In this document: positions 1 through 10,804 of the stretch, piece after piece
How positions within the stretch are numbered: the first letter of the stretch is position 1
How the letters are laid out: every line of letters starts with the position of its first letter
From: Sodiomyces alkalinus F11
Taxonomy: Eukaryota; Ascomycota; Sordariomycetes; Glomerellales; Plectosphaerellaceae
Assembly: GCF_003711515.1 (NCBI RefSeq)
Contig: NW_021167080.1
Location: 3,974,381-4,038,380 of the forward strand
Length of the DNA: 64,000 bases
Direction: 5' to 3'
Translations under genes and position numbers: made by a program
Notes under the pieces: model-generated
What the model saw: only the letters and a program-made list of their open reading frames with translations
Told to the model about the DNA's origin: nothing
The model's database searches: none

Positions 1-1796
1 TGTAGCGCCCTGGGGGAGCTCATGGCGTCTGTGGCTGTCGTGTACACAGCCAGAAACTCTGTGTTGTTAATAATAAAAGGGGCTGACCGAGAAGACCAGT
101 ACGGGGCTGCCGTCGGAGATTCGGACAATATAGCGCCGACAGTCGGGCCTAATCACGTGATGCAAATCGCAGCGTACTGGGTCGTACCCACAGTAAACAG
201 ACAGACCAGCTGGCAACAGACCTCAACTCGGCAGCTCGTTGTACCCAAATGTTCCAGGTGGTCTGTCTCTCATCTCTCATCTCGCCTCAAGGCAACAAAC
301 ACCAACCTGACGCAAACAACTTGAAACACGTAAAAGGCTCATGGAATAGAGTATTACAATATGGTAGTTCTGCCCTGAAATCCATCTCGAATATCCTGGG
401 GGGGGTTTGCTAACGCGCAGTCATCCCACAGTCGGCCCTTTTCAACTTTGAGTCGCTCGTATTCATCATCCTTCTGGCCATCTGCACTTCCGCCTACATT
501 CATCAAATTTTCCCCAGGATTCTGGATTCCAACAAAAATGGGTGAGTAGGCTGTCATACAGAGTGGAAGAACGCCCCCCGTGCTGATCGTAGCTAGTGCC
601 CTCGGTATCGTCTGGAAATTCGCGAGGATCGGGGAGCGCTTGAGTCCCTACGTCAGCATAGGCTGTGTCATCATGGCGATCCGGTTCCTTATCTAATCCT
701 GCCGGCTTCTCTCATCTTTCATCTGAGGGTGAAGCGGCAAATTGTCGGTGGAGCTTCTCGGGATTCATTTGTCAAGCTGCATTCGTGGTGAGGAGTCTTA
801 CTGGCCTCTGTGCCAGGTCTTGTTGACTCTTTCCTGGACCGCCGAGGAGCCAGGTCGAGAGGCTGTGCGAAGGAATCACAGGCCCAGGCGGAGCCACCAT
901 TTCGCCAAACAGGGAGAAACCATGGCAATGCATCATCGAACGGCTCTACGGGGGGTTGATCTCACGACCATTAAGACACAAGGACCGAGAAGCGAGAACA
1001 GGACCGAGGACTCTCATTTCATACTGACGGAAGCCCGGTGGATGAGTTGCTTATGGGTTGAAGCAGCTGCGAGTGGGTTGAAACTACGGAGAAGCTTCGA
1101 GGTCCAGCATGACTGGGCAATGATGACTACCTGAGGTGTCAAGTTGGGGATGTGGGCTTCATTTTCCGAGAGACTTTGGCTCAGGAAGCCGAGATGAGCG
1201 TTTGGAAATGGATGAACGGACGTTGCAGCAAGCGAGACCGCCGTTGGGAGTATAATGTTTAAAACTCGAGCCTGAATAGATAGATCTCTCATAACTCAGG
1301 GAATACCCAGAGCCTCACAGCGTTAACAGCCAAGCGACGTCCGGAGAAGAGAGCAGCTGCTGATCAGGAACTCACGGACTGATGCTAGCTAGATAATAAG
1401 GTACCTGTACCTCGCCTGCAGCAATTACGTGTACTTCATGTTCCGTACCTTACCTAAGCGGCGATACACGTACTTGGGCTTTCGGAATCGGAGAAACAAC
1501 ACTCCGGGCTAAACTTCGGATAGGTGTACCTACCTAGACAGAAGTACGTACCGGTATCCATCGTCAACTGAGATGTGGGTCCAAGCTCACGCTCACTGGT
1601 ACGTACACTCATCGTAGGCACGAGCATCTTGCGTGAGCTTCCAGCCTGGTAGAAGCTCGACATCATTCAACTTCATTGCCAGCCCTGTCACCTCCCCGCC
1701 TCCTTCGCCCAATCCGACGCACAAATCATCAACAATCCCAATCGATTGCACCAGTCACTTCATACACCTCTGTACATTGCATTTGGACACGACACT
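1..1796. other. Intergenic left edge, upstream of rpn5
   Basis: About 1.8 kb without a gene I can recognise. The longest open frames (up to about 130 codons) carry no familiar motif and are not flanked by convincing splice sites. From about 1390 to 1620 the sequence is rich in GTACCT, TACGTAC and CCTACCTAG words, including one AGGTACCT palindrome at 1399-1406, a composition repeated in other intergenic parts of the window. The last 100 bases before the rpn5 ATG are pyrimidine- and CA-rich, as is usual for a fungal leader. Confidence 0.6.
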
Positions 1797-2012
1797 ATGG
1801 CGGAACGAATGCTGAAGCCCGAGAAGGACTTCTCGAAGGAGGCAGACAAACAGATCCCAGAGGCTGAGAAGCTTGCATCGGTACACACCTGCCTCCTACT
1901 GTGCGATCGCTTTACCCTCCGCTGACTTGGTCGCATCTTCACAGACCGATATCCAGGCTGCCATCGAGCATCTCGCCGTCCTTGAAAAGAAGGCCCGCCA
2001 GGTTCGTCGACA

Positions 2013-2047
<35 letters not shown>

Positions 2048-3564
2048 TCCGTCGTTCGCAAAAAGCTGACTTGGGCATCCCAAAGGCGTCAGATCTCGCA
2101 ACCACATCCCGCCTACTAATCGCCATCGTTACACTCTGCAAAGATGCCGGAAACTGGTCTTTGATGAACGAGCAGGTGCTCCTGCTCTCGAAGAAGCATG
2201 GCCAGCTCAAGCAAGCCATCACCAAAATGGTGCAGGTGGTCATGGGGTTCTTCGACAGCACGCCGAACCTGGAGACCAAGCTCTCCGCGATCGAGACGCT
2301 ACGGACGGTCACCGAGGGCAAGATCTTCGTCGAAGTCGAGCGGGCGCGCGTGACCAAGGTGCTCTCCGACATCAAGAAGGACCAGGGCGACCTCAAGGCC
2401 GCCGCCGACATACTGTGCGAGCTGCAGGTCGAGACGTTCGGGTCCATGGACCGGAGAGAGAAGACCGAGTTCATCCTGGCGCAGGTGGCGCTGTGCATCG
2501 AGGTCGGCGACTGGAACCAGGCCGGCATCCTGAGCCGCAAGATCAGCACCCGCTACCTGGCGAGGAAACCCAAGAAGACGCCCGAGGACCTGGAGAAGGA
2601 GCGGAAGGAGCGCGAGAAGAAGAAGGCCCGCGGCGAGGAGGTCCCGGAGGAGAAGGAGGACGACACAACAGACTTGAAGCTGCGTTATTACGAACAGCAG
2701 GTCACCCTCGCCAAACATGACGACAAGTACCTTGACGCCTGCAAACACTACCGGCAGGTTCTGGATACCGAGGCGGTGGAGGAGGACCCTCGCCAGTTGC
2801 ACGCTGTAAGCTTTTTCTTTTATCGTCCTTTTTCTTCTTCTTCTTCTTCTTCTTCGTCTTTTCCCGCCTCCTTTTCAAGATATTGCTATGCCCTCCCCAT
2901 TACCAATTACTTGTCTCTTCTATGGCTGACTTAGGCTCTCACCCCATCACAGACCCTCCAACGTATCATCTACTTCGTCATTCTTGCCCCCCACGATAAC
3001 GAGCAACATGACCTTCTGCACCGGATCCAGCGTGACAGCCGCATTAGCGAGGTACCCGTGGAGGCGGAGCTGCTGAAGCTCTTCACGATCCACGAGCTGA
3101 TGCGATGGCCCGAAGTGGCCAAGAAGTTCGGCCCGCACCTGTGCCAGACGGACGTGTTCGACGCCGAGCCGGGCCAGTCGGCGGACGAGAAGGCGCACCA
3201 GCGGTGGAAGGACCTGCGCAAGCGGGTGATCGAGCACAACGTACGGGTGGTGGCCAAGTACTACACGCGCATCCAGATGGGCCGGCTGACCCAGCTCCTG
3301 GACCTCGCGGAGGACGAGACGGAGAAGTACATCAGCGACCTGGTCACGTCCAAGACGGTGTACGCCAAGATCGACAGGCCAGCGCGGATCGTGAGCTTCG
3401 CCAAGCCGAGGGATGCCGACGACGTGCTCAACGAGTGGAGCGGCAACATGAAGAGTCTCCTGGGCCTGCTGGAGCGCATCGACCATCTGATCACCAAAGA
3501 GGAGATGATGGCGCGGATCCAACCGACCTCCAAGTCGGGCAAGGGCAAGGCTGTGAAGGGCTGA
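1797..3564 (+). CDS. 26S proteasome regulatory subunit Rpn5 (PSMD12), four exons
   Basis: Scaffold subunit of the 19S lid of the 26S proteasome, acting in nucleus and cytoplasm to hold the lid together around the deubiquitinase Rpn11. Exons are 1797-1880, 1945-2001, 2086-2805 and 2953-3564, giving 490 residues, the usual size of the family. The frame is kept over all junctions. The N-terminus (MAERMLKPEKDFSKEAD) and the helical repeats of exon 3 match Rpn5. The C-terminal part, about residues 300-460, is the PCI winged-helix domain, including the stretch around IPVEAELLKLFTIHELMRW-like sequence at the start of exon 4. A charged Lys/Glu-rich linker lies near residues 210-240. Intron 2 holds a (CT)n tract and intron 3 a (TTC)n tract, both on the coding strand. 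Convergent with the next gene. Confidence 0.95.
2018..2045 (+). repeat. (CT)n microsatellite in rpn5 intron 2
   Basis: About 14 CT units on the coding strand, between the donor at 2002 and the acceptor at 2085. It supplies a polypyrimidine tract but lies well upstream of the AG. It translates as Leu-Ser repeats in open frames that run through the intron. Confidence 0.9.
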
Positions 3565-3960
3565 GAGGAAAACACGCAAGGAGAGTGGTGATTGGAGCGA
3601 GGAGTGCATGCTTTTTTTCTTGGGGCCAGGGCAAGGGTGATTCGGACTTTTTTTTCTGTTTCTGGACAGGTCCGGTGTAGAACATAGAAAATACCATGGC
3701 CCTTAAGAGGAGATGACGGGGCGATGTAACATTTATGAAAGCCCAGATTTCCCATCCCGTCTAGTGTCTGTCTATATGTCTTGTTTATGTGGCTTAGGCG
3801 TCTATCATCACACAGCTCATTCATTCCCATTCAGTGCCGGCGCCCCTTATTCATCGCCAACGAATCTTTCCCATCCTTGCAAACCAATCCGTTACCATCA
3901 TCGCTGAAAATACGCGTCCCCCCACCGATCTCCTCTATCCTCCTCCACATCTATTCGAGT
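3565..3960. other. Convergent 3' region, rpn5 / FSH hydrolase
   Basis: About 400 bases between two stop codons facing each other. It contains poly-T runs (3609-3616, 3649-3656) and C-rich sequence near 3900-3960. I see no gene; it should hold the two 3' UTRs. Confidence 0.6.
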
Positions 3961-5001
3961 CTATAGAGCCGCTTTCGTCTCGTCCTGCGCATACTGTTTC
4001 ACAAAACCAGCCAAGGCCATGGCCCACTCTTTCGAGATGGGCACGTAGTGGCCCCCAGGATGAACAACGACAACAGGATCAACACAACGGTCTATGAGGG
4101 CGCGGCTCCTCCCTTCCTCAACGACCGTGTCCAGGCTCCCGAGAAAGTGCACAGTCGGGGTGCGGATAGGCGGGTCGTAGCACCAAGCCAGCGACGGGTC
4201 CGTGGCGAAGAAGCCGGAATAGACGGCAGCGAAGCGGAGGGGCCGGTCGCCGTTCGCGTCGCGCAGGGCGGCGGCCCAGCCGGCGTGGGGGGCGGGGGGG
4301 ACGCGGTCACCGTGCGGGGCGTCGTCGAGGGCGGAGGCGACGAGGGCGGCCATGGCGCCGCCTTGGCTGAAGCCCACGACGCCGTCTACGCCGCCCGCGT
4401 CGCGGATGGTGGAGGCGAGGGCGCGCATGCCGTCGTCGATGCCTGCGTAGGTGATTTCCGGGTCCGGGCCCGGGCCGTCGCGGCGGCGGAACCAGGCCCA
4501 GGCGTCTGGGTCGGTTTCTTCGGCTGGGTGGTGGCGGCTGCTGTCGTCGTCGTCGCCGCTTCCGCTTCCTGGGGGTACGTAGCCTGGGATGTCGCGGGCG
4601 TTGAGGCGGAGGGGGGCGGTTGGGTAGAGGCAGGTTAGGGTGATGTTTAGGGGGGAGAGGGCTTTGGCGAGGAGTTTCTCGAGGGCGCGGGTCTTGGAGC
4701 GGAAGAGGGGGCCGGATTGAGTGTAGCCTGTGGTTATGGTTAGGTCAATGTCCATGGGGAGAGTTTTGGGCAGAGTAGAGCTATGTGATGTCGGTTAAGG
4801 GGCTCAGGTGAAGGGTGAGAGTGAGTGAGGCCTAGGTTCTGGAGAGGGTAAGGCCGTATTTGTAATGTAAGACGTTTACTGGATGAAGCTAATCGTACCG
4901 TGCAACATGAGTATTTTGAAGTCCTTTTTGTTGCTCGCCTTGGAGTTGTTTCTGGCTGGGGGATCTCTCTCCCGGACGCCGTTGGGATCTATGCTTGCCA
5001 T
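3961..5001 (-). CDS. FSH1-family serine hydrolase (alpha/beta hydrolase), two exons
   Basis: Member of the fungal FSH1/ovarian-cancer-gene-2 type serine hydrolases. Exon 1 is 5001-4899 and exon 2 is 4727-3961, with a 171-base intron whose branch site CTAAC lies 11 bases from its AG; the product is 289 residues. The ATG inside exon 2 at 4755 would give an enzyme without its first strand. Splicing in exon 1 supplies FKILMLHG, so that LHGYTQSGPLF, the usual start of the fold with its oxyanion loop, is complete. The nucleophile is Ser155 in GFSQGG, the acid is probably Asp234 in GSLDT and the base His261 in PGGHYVP. No signal peptide. The substrate is not predictable; relatives act on short-chain esters, and some sit in biosynthetic clusters. 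Confidence 0.88.
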
Positions 5002-8000
5002 TCTGATGTTGGACCTGGAGTTCACGAAGGTGGATGTGGGTGAAGTCACTGAAGTGATGACAAAACGAGTAAATGAAAGCTGAAGACGAGACGATCTCGA
5101 GATGCTAATAGACGTAAATGAGAGTGTGCTAAACCAGGAGCCTCCAAAGACGGGCATCAGAGTGGGTTGTTCTCCTGGGACAATTTAGGAGAGTGGTGGT
5201 TCTATTGGTCTTTTGCGTTCGATCGAATATCACATCACGTACGGAGGTTGGTACATACGTATTTTATGCCGACCCAGCGATAGGGATCCGTAATCCCCGC
5301 ATATCCCCGGCACAGACTGGAGGTTTGCTAGCAGTTGTATGTAGTGGTCCGTGCGTTCCAACTACCTTCCTCAACTTCATTACGAGCTTTGTACCTTGGG
5401 GCACATTACTTCCAGATACTTCGTCTAGAATATGAATCCAGTTCCTATACTTTCTACCTACCTTATGCTGAATACGTTACCCAGAGGAGTTCCACGTCAT
5501 TCGTCTCTAAGCGACGTACCGAATCTCTCCGTGAAGCCCTCGCACATCACCTTCGACCTAGAATGTACAGTGGCAGTTTGTCCGTCTCCTGTCATCAAGG
5601 GAAGCCATGCTACCTGGAATTTGTGAAAGATCTCTAGCCTCTGTATAAGATCCGTCAAGAAAAGTCTTATCTGGAGAACTCGAAGGCTGCATTTCCAGAC
5701 ACGAAAGAAGACTGTCCTTCGCCCGGACTGTTCGGGCAAGACACTTGGGCTGCCGAAACCAAACAAGAAGGAAGAAAAGAAAAGAGACTCAGAATCTTTG
5801 CCCCTGCACGAAACCTCTTCTCACGAACGGAGGGGCTCCTGACCCAGAACCTTGCGGCCCGGGCTGCAGTCAAGCAGTTCTCATCACGGTCTTTCCCCCA
5901 GATGTATCCATTCCCCCAGATGTATCCATTCCCCCAGATGTATCCAATCCCCCATGTCCCAACTTTCAGCACCCGTGTACTGTACTTGTCACCCCGTCTC
6001 TCCGCAGCCTTAGCCTGTCGGAGATGGGAGTATGGGCACACGGGGTATCGCCAACTATTATGTCCCTCTACATTAGCCACAGTGGTCACTCAATGTGGAA
6101 AGACTCGCCCATCAGTCCTTCCCTCCGCGTCCTGCAATGAACCTTTAAATGAGGAGGAAAAGACAAACGTACCTCAATACAGAGAGCACCGTGGTGCAAT
6201 GGGTAAATCGAGCCCGTTTGCCTTTCGTTTGAAAGGTTCACTGTTCGATCCCCGTGGCCGATGATGAAAATACTTGTTACGATCTAACACATCTTAGCAA
6301 GTACCCAGGGCTTGTCTTGACGACGCCGGAGCTAATGGGCGCTCTGCTGAGAGACGATGTACCGGGGAAAAAAGTCCCCGACAAGATTCTCATCGGACGA
6401 TGTACCGATTGGCCCTACGGAAGGGATTCGGAGATGATGAAAAAAAGTAAGACTGAGGCCTGAACTTACCTTTTTGATAAGGCGAGGGAGTGAAAGAAGA
6501 GCGGACTGGGTGGGATTTTTTCCCCCCTCCCGGGTTTATATAGACAGGCAAGAGACGTACAGCACGTGCTGTGGTATGGGTGGTGGCGTTGGACTAGATG
6601 ACAAGATATTGGGAAAATTAAAAACAAAACAAAAGTTAATTACATGGCGAGGCTGAAAGTACAAACTTTCTACGATACGCCACTCTCTGGTTCGTCGTAA
6701 TGTGTGGCGTTCTAGAGTTTTGATGTAATGGAATGGAGCCCTCCCACGACATTTCTCTTGTTGAGTGTCGCTTGTGTCCAATCTAGGACAGGTGGGCATT
6801 CCCCTAAATATTGTCAGATTCGCATCGGCATGTTTCAAACCAACGGATGGGAGAACTTGATACCGAGGGGCGGGACGCAAGTTGACAGGCCATGAAGAAA
6901 CGATATGCCCGTCGAGACGGTTGTCCCTCATGCAATGGAGCCTCCTTTGTGGGTAAGAGGTTCGTTCCATGTCACGCCGTGATATGGACCACCGATGCCA
7001 AACAGCCACATGCAATCCAATGTAATGCAATGAAATGCAACAGCTCAATTGATTCAACAAGTGTCGCCTGTCTATGATACAGTCCGCCACCGGCGTACGC
7101 TCTCGATAGTCATCAGCGCACGCATGTATGCATGGGGTATGGGTATTCCCAATCGTGCCGCGTCGACTCCCTCCGAGACCACTCCCCCCAATTATCTCAA
7201 CCTCCGCTCGCCTCAAAGAACAGATGGTTTGTTTTCCTTAGTGGCCGCTCTTGGCGTTCGGGTTACGAGGATCGTTCTTCCACTCGTCGGCTACATCGAG
7301 TCTTGTGTCAGTTTTTGTGCCGTTTCCTGGAATCGTCAGGGAAGGAGGCCAGGCGGGGCGTACTCTGCATCATGGCGTTCTGGGCCGAGTTGATACCGTA
7401 GGCGATGACCAGGCCTGTCCTCAAGTGTCAACGTCCTGTCTCCTACCATCCATCCACGGGCTGCCCTGCGAAAATCGAACGAAACAGCGCAGTGCGCGCC
7501 TGTTTTTTTGCGCGCAATAAAAGCAGTGGGAAGCTTATCGTTCTATGGAGTCATACCGGCAGCGAAGAAGGGGGCCATCGGCTTCACTGTAGAACTTGTC
7601 AGCGGGTACCGAAAGGGCGGAATGCGATCGGGTTGTCGGGGACGGGACAATTGACGTACGGACAGGAGCCGGGAACTTCTTGAGAGGGGTAGCACCAAAC
7701 CAGAACATCTTGGCGGTTGTGATTTTTCGGGGTTTTTGGGTGACGACGGATTTGGCGGGGTCGATTTGGGCGGTGGTTGATTTTGGAATCAGGTCTGAAA
7801 TGTGAAGCTATCCTGACGAGCCTTTTTCCTCCGATGCCTCTTCCGCCCCTAGCCCGGTAGCCGGAAGTTGTTGCCTTAGGCAAAATGAATTTATCCCATG
7901 AGTCAGCATGCAATGACTAAGACAATGAGGGGAGAACCGAAAGGGGAGGGAGTACGTAAGGTACCGAGTAATAACGTACCACTACGAAGACGGATTATCT

Positions 8001-8939
8001 TCGGCAGAATAGGTCCATCAACCAACGGTATGACCTTCATGGCTTGTGCCCCACTTGTTTCTCCGCATTCCGTGACTTCCAAGGCAGGCCCTGTGAAGTA
8101 GATCGGCCCCACATGAGCTCATGCGACACAGGGCACATTACAATGTACATTACCCCAGACCATGGCTTGACCTGTGCTTCCGCTTCCCCTCCCTCATTTC
8201 CTTCCCTCCCTCTTCCTTTTAGCCCAAGTCGCTACCTCTCCTCCAACTCGGCCTTCAACCTACCAACGTCGACCTTTCAGTCTTTCTTCCCCCTCCTTTG
8301 TCTATTTGACTTTCGCCTTTTTTGTTTCGACACTACCTGGGGTTACCTTACCTCTGCTATATTAACCACTCTGATATTACAAGTACGACGAGGACAATCC
8401 TACCCGAAAGTGCTGGGTGTGCTTCCCTTAATTGTGCAGCTCCTCGCCTTCCCAAGTCGAGCCAATTACTCTGATTGTCCGCCCTCCAAAGGCGTCAGAT
8501 CTAACCAACCCGCAGCTTGCTCCCCTCTCTTCTGCTGTGGCCTGTGACCTGTAACACACGGGTACACACTACGCACACGCACACACACTTACCACACCTT
8601 GTGAAAGGGAACCCCTCTTGCTTCCTCGGAACTCTCTTTGCCTGCCTTCCGCCTTCCAACTCTGTACTCTTTCGACCTTCCGCCCTCGGGCGTACCTAGG
8701 ACCAACTCATTGCCTTGGCAACAAAACAACGTCCCCTCGCTGTCCATATCGACCTCGACAGTTCTGTTGTTGGATTGCAAAGACATTTGCGGTTCTTCAG
8801 CGACTGTTGCATAATTACACACCGGACATTCTTCCTCCGAGACCACGGCAGCCTACATAATTAAGGTGCACAGCCATCCTTTATCCAATACCTACCGCCA
8901 CCTCTCGACCAACGACAAATCCGACGCATCTTGATCATC
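5002..8939. other. 3.9 kb intergenic block without recognised gene
   Basis: No open frame here resembles a known family. The longest, about 226 codons on the minus strand at 6536-7216, has no domain-like composition and no clean splice sites. The stretch contains an 18-bp tandem repeat (5895-5957) and a tRNA-like A-box/B-box pair near 6190-6262 that does not fold. From 8160 to 8930 it becomes strongly pyrimidine-rich on the plus strand, which fits a long leader and promoter for the NIPSNAP gene. Confidence 0.55.
5895..5957 (+). repeat. 18-bp tandem repeat, three copies plus a partial
   Basis: The unit CCCCCAGATGTATCCATT is repeated three times head to tail with one change at the end of copy 3, then a truncated CCCCCATGT. 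Read on the minus strand in one frame it encodes a six-residue Gly-Tyr-Ile-Trp-Gly-Asn repeat, but the surrounding open frame has no other sign of being a gene. Confidence 0.9.
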
Positions 8940-10207
8940 ATGCTGGGTCAGCGAGCGATGCGAGCAGTCGCCGGTGTGGCCACCCCGCGCTTGGCACTGC
9001 GAAGCTTCGCGACCACTGCTCAGCAGGGTAACAAGGTGTCGTCCATGTCCGACGACAGCGCCGCCCCCGACACGGTCGAGTTGTTCAACAAAAGGCAGAG
9101 CGAGTTCCGGAAGCAATTGGTGGAGCAGCAGAAGAATCGGGAAGCAAGTGCGTGGTCCGAAGATGCATCGTCCTCTTCCTCTCCCTCTCCCTCTCCCTCT
9201 CCCTCTCCCTCTTCCTCTTCGTCCCCCGCCGCGTCCACTGGTTTTTCCAAAGACCAGGCCGTGGGCTCACTGAAGAGTACTGCAGAGCAGAAAGCCGAGG
9301 TGCAGGACCCCCCGCGCAAGGCGGGTCCCTTGACCAACCTCATCTACGGCACCAAGGAGGGCCGTGAGCTCGATGCCCAGCTTGCCGCCAGTTTTAGCCA
9401 GGTTCTGGCTCGTGGGAAGTACGTCCACACCATCACCTTCCACGAGGTCAGGCCCGACAAGGTTGAGGAGTACGTCGACCTTGTGGGTTACTGGTATCCC
9501 AAGATGGCCTCCTTGCCCGAGAATAAGGTTCATCTTGTCGGGAGCTGGAGAACGGAAGTCGGTGACTGCAGCACTTTTGGTATGTCTTTGTCGTGTTTCT
9601 CTCTCTCTCTCTGTCTCTCTCTCTCTCTCTCTTTCACTCTCTCCCTCTCGATGTTTCCATTTCTTTTTATGTAACCACGGCCCACAACCACCAATGCTGA
9701 CCCCCGGCCCACCACGTCACAGTTCATATCTGGGAGTACCAGAGATACCAGGGCTACCACGAGTCGATCCACAACATCGCCAGCCACCCCGAGTCGGCCG
9801 AGATTGACAGGAAGCTGAGGAGCCTCATCGTGTCCAAGAACAAGTCGCTCATGCAGGAGTTTTCCTTCTGGCCCACGACGCCGCCACGCAAGCTCGGCGG
9901 CATCTTCGAGCTGCGGTCCTACACTCTGCACCCGGGCAACCTGCTCGAGTGGGAGACGCATTGGCGGCGCGGCCTCAAGGCCCGGCGCGAGGTCATGGAG
10001 GGCGTCGGCGCCTGGTTCGTCCAGATCGGCGACCTCAACACCGTCCATCACCTGTGGCAGTTTGCCAACCTGGAGGAGCGCAAGATTCGTCGCGAGCAGA
10101 GCTGGGAGATTGAGGGCTGGAGCCAGACGGTCCACAAGACTGTGCCGCTCATCCAGACCATGAAGTCTCGCATTCTCGTGCCTCTGCCCTGGTCGCCCGT
10201 GGCGTAA
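8940..10207 (+). CDS. NIPSNAP family protein, mitochondrial, two exons
   Basis: Two NIPSNAP domains (dimeric alpha-beta barrel fold) behind a mitochondrial presequence. Exons are 8940-9579 and 9723-10207, giving 374 residues. The N-terminus MLGQRAMRAVAG through RSFATTAQQ is basic and lacks acids, with an RSFAT-type processing site, which fits matrix import. Domain 1 spans about residues 160-250 (HEVRPDKVEEY, WEYQRYQGY) and domain 2 about 265-373 (FELRSYTLHPGNLLEWE, VGAWFVQIGDLNTVHHLWQF). In animals NIPSNAPs are matrix proteins exposed on damaged mitochondria as mitophagy signals; the fungal role is unsettled. A Ser/Pro low-complexity linker at about residues 77-99 comes from a CTCCCT repeat at 9170-9215. 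The intron carries a CT microsatellite. Confidence 0.92.
9170..9222 (+). repeat. CCCTCT repeat encoding a Ser/Pro tract
   Basis: Tandem CCCTCT hexamers inside exon 1 of the NIPSNAP gene encode alternating Ser-Pro followed by Ser runs, in the linker between the presequence and the first NIPSNAP domain. Being in frame, length changes would be tolerated. Confidence 0.9.
9600..9652 (+). repeat. CT microsatellite in NIPSNAP intron
   Basis: Interrupted CT tract (CTCTCTCTCTCTGTCTCTC type) on the coding strand within the single intron at 9580-9722. Confidence 0.85.
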
Positions 10208-10804
10208 AGAAACAAGCGTCTTTTTTCACCATTGGTGGATCGAGTTGTGTGCTCTTAACAACTTGCTTCACTGCAACTTGAGCGTTGGAAACCAATGGAG
10301 GTTGGGGGGAAAAAAAAGGGGGGGTTGGGTTGCACACATTGCAAAGGGGACTCGGCTACATCTGAACACAATGCAAAGCGGCTTGCATGTTTTATTGTAT
10401 GGCCAGCGTCGATACCATGGATCTTTTTGAGTTTGGACCTTTCTTTTTTTCTTTCCCTTTGTTGAGGCATGGTTCATGGTTTTCCGCATCCACATGGGGG
10501 CATGGATTGACGGTTTGTACCGGGCCATCTATCTGTATGTATAGTCCTGTAACTCCAGCGGCGCAGGGCAGGCTGGAGAGGGTCGATAGGTATTGCATCG
10601 CGGAATTCCAGACAAGAATCGTCAAAAGGAATATTTATTTGCCCGGAAACTGTATCCACGGGGATATCCATGTCTAATCTCAAAATGTTCTCATATTTTA
10701 AATTCCAAATCGGTAGGGTATCTATTGTTATTTTTGCTTGTCTTACCCGAAAAAGGTAGCAGCACTCGTACATGCATCCTCCACGGCAGTGCCGCGATTT
10801 GTAA
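10208..10804. other. Convergent 3' region, NIPSNAP / Rogdi-like
   Basis: About 600 bases between facing stop codons. It holds poly-purine and poly-T stretches (10306-10325, 10441-10455). Nothing in it looks like a gene. Confidence 0.6.

Noticed and set aside
6188..6263. tRNA-like stretch with A-box (TGGTGCAATGGG) and B-box (GTTCGATCC) words and a CCTTT..AAAGG hairpin
   Set aside because: No seven-base acceptor stem pairs the two ends, the T-stem next to TTCGATC is mismatched and the central loop has six or eight bases rather than seven. At best it is a decayed tRNA copy; a tRNAscan-SE score would settle it.
6536..7216. 226-codon open frame on the minus strand
   Set aside because: Composition is that of random sequence (many Arg, Cys and His without pattern), there is no motif, and it overlaps nothing that suggests splicing into a longer gene.
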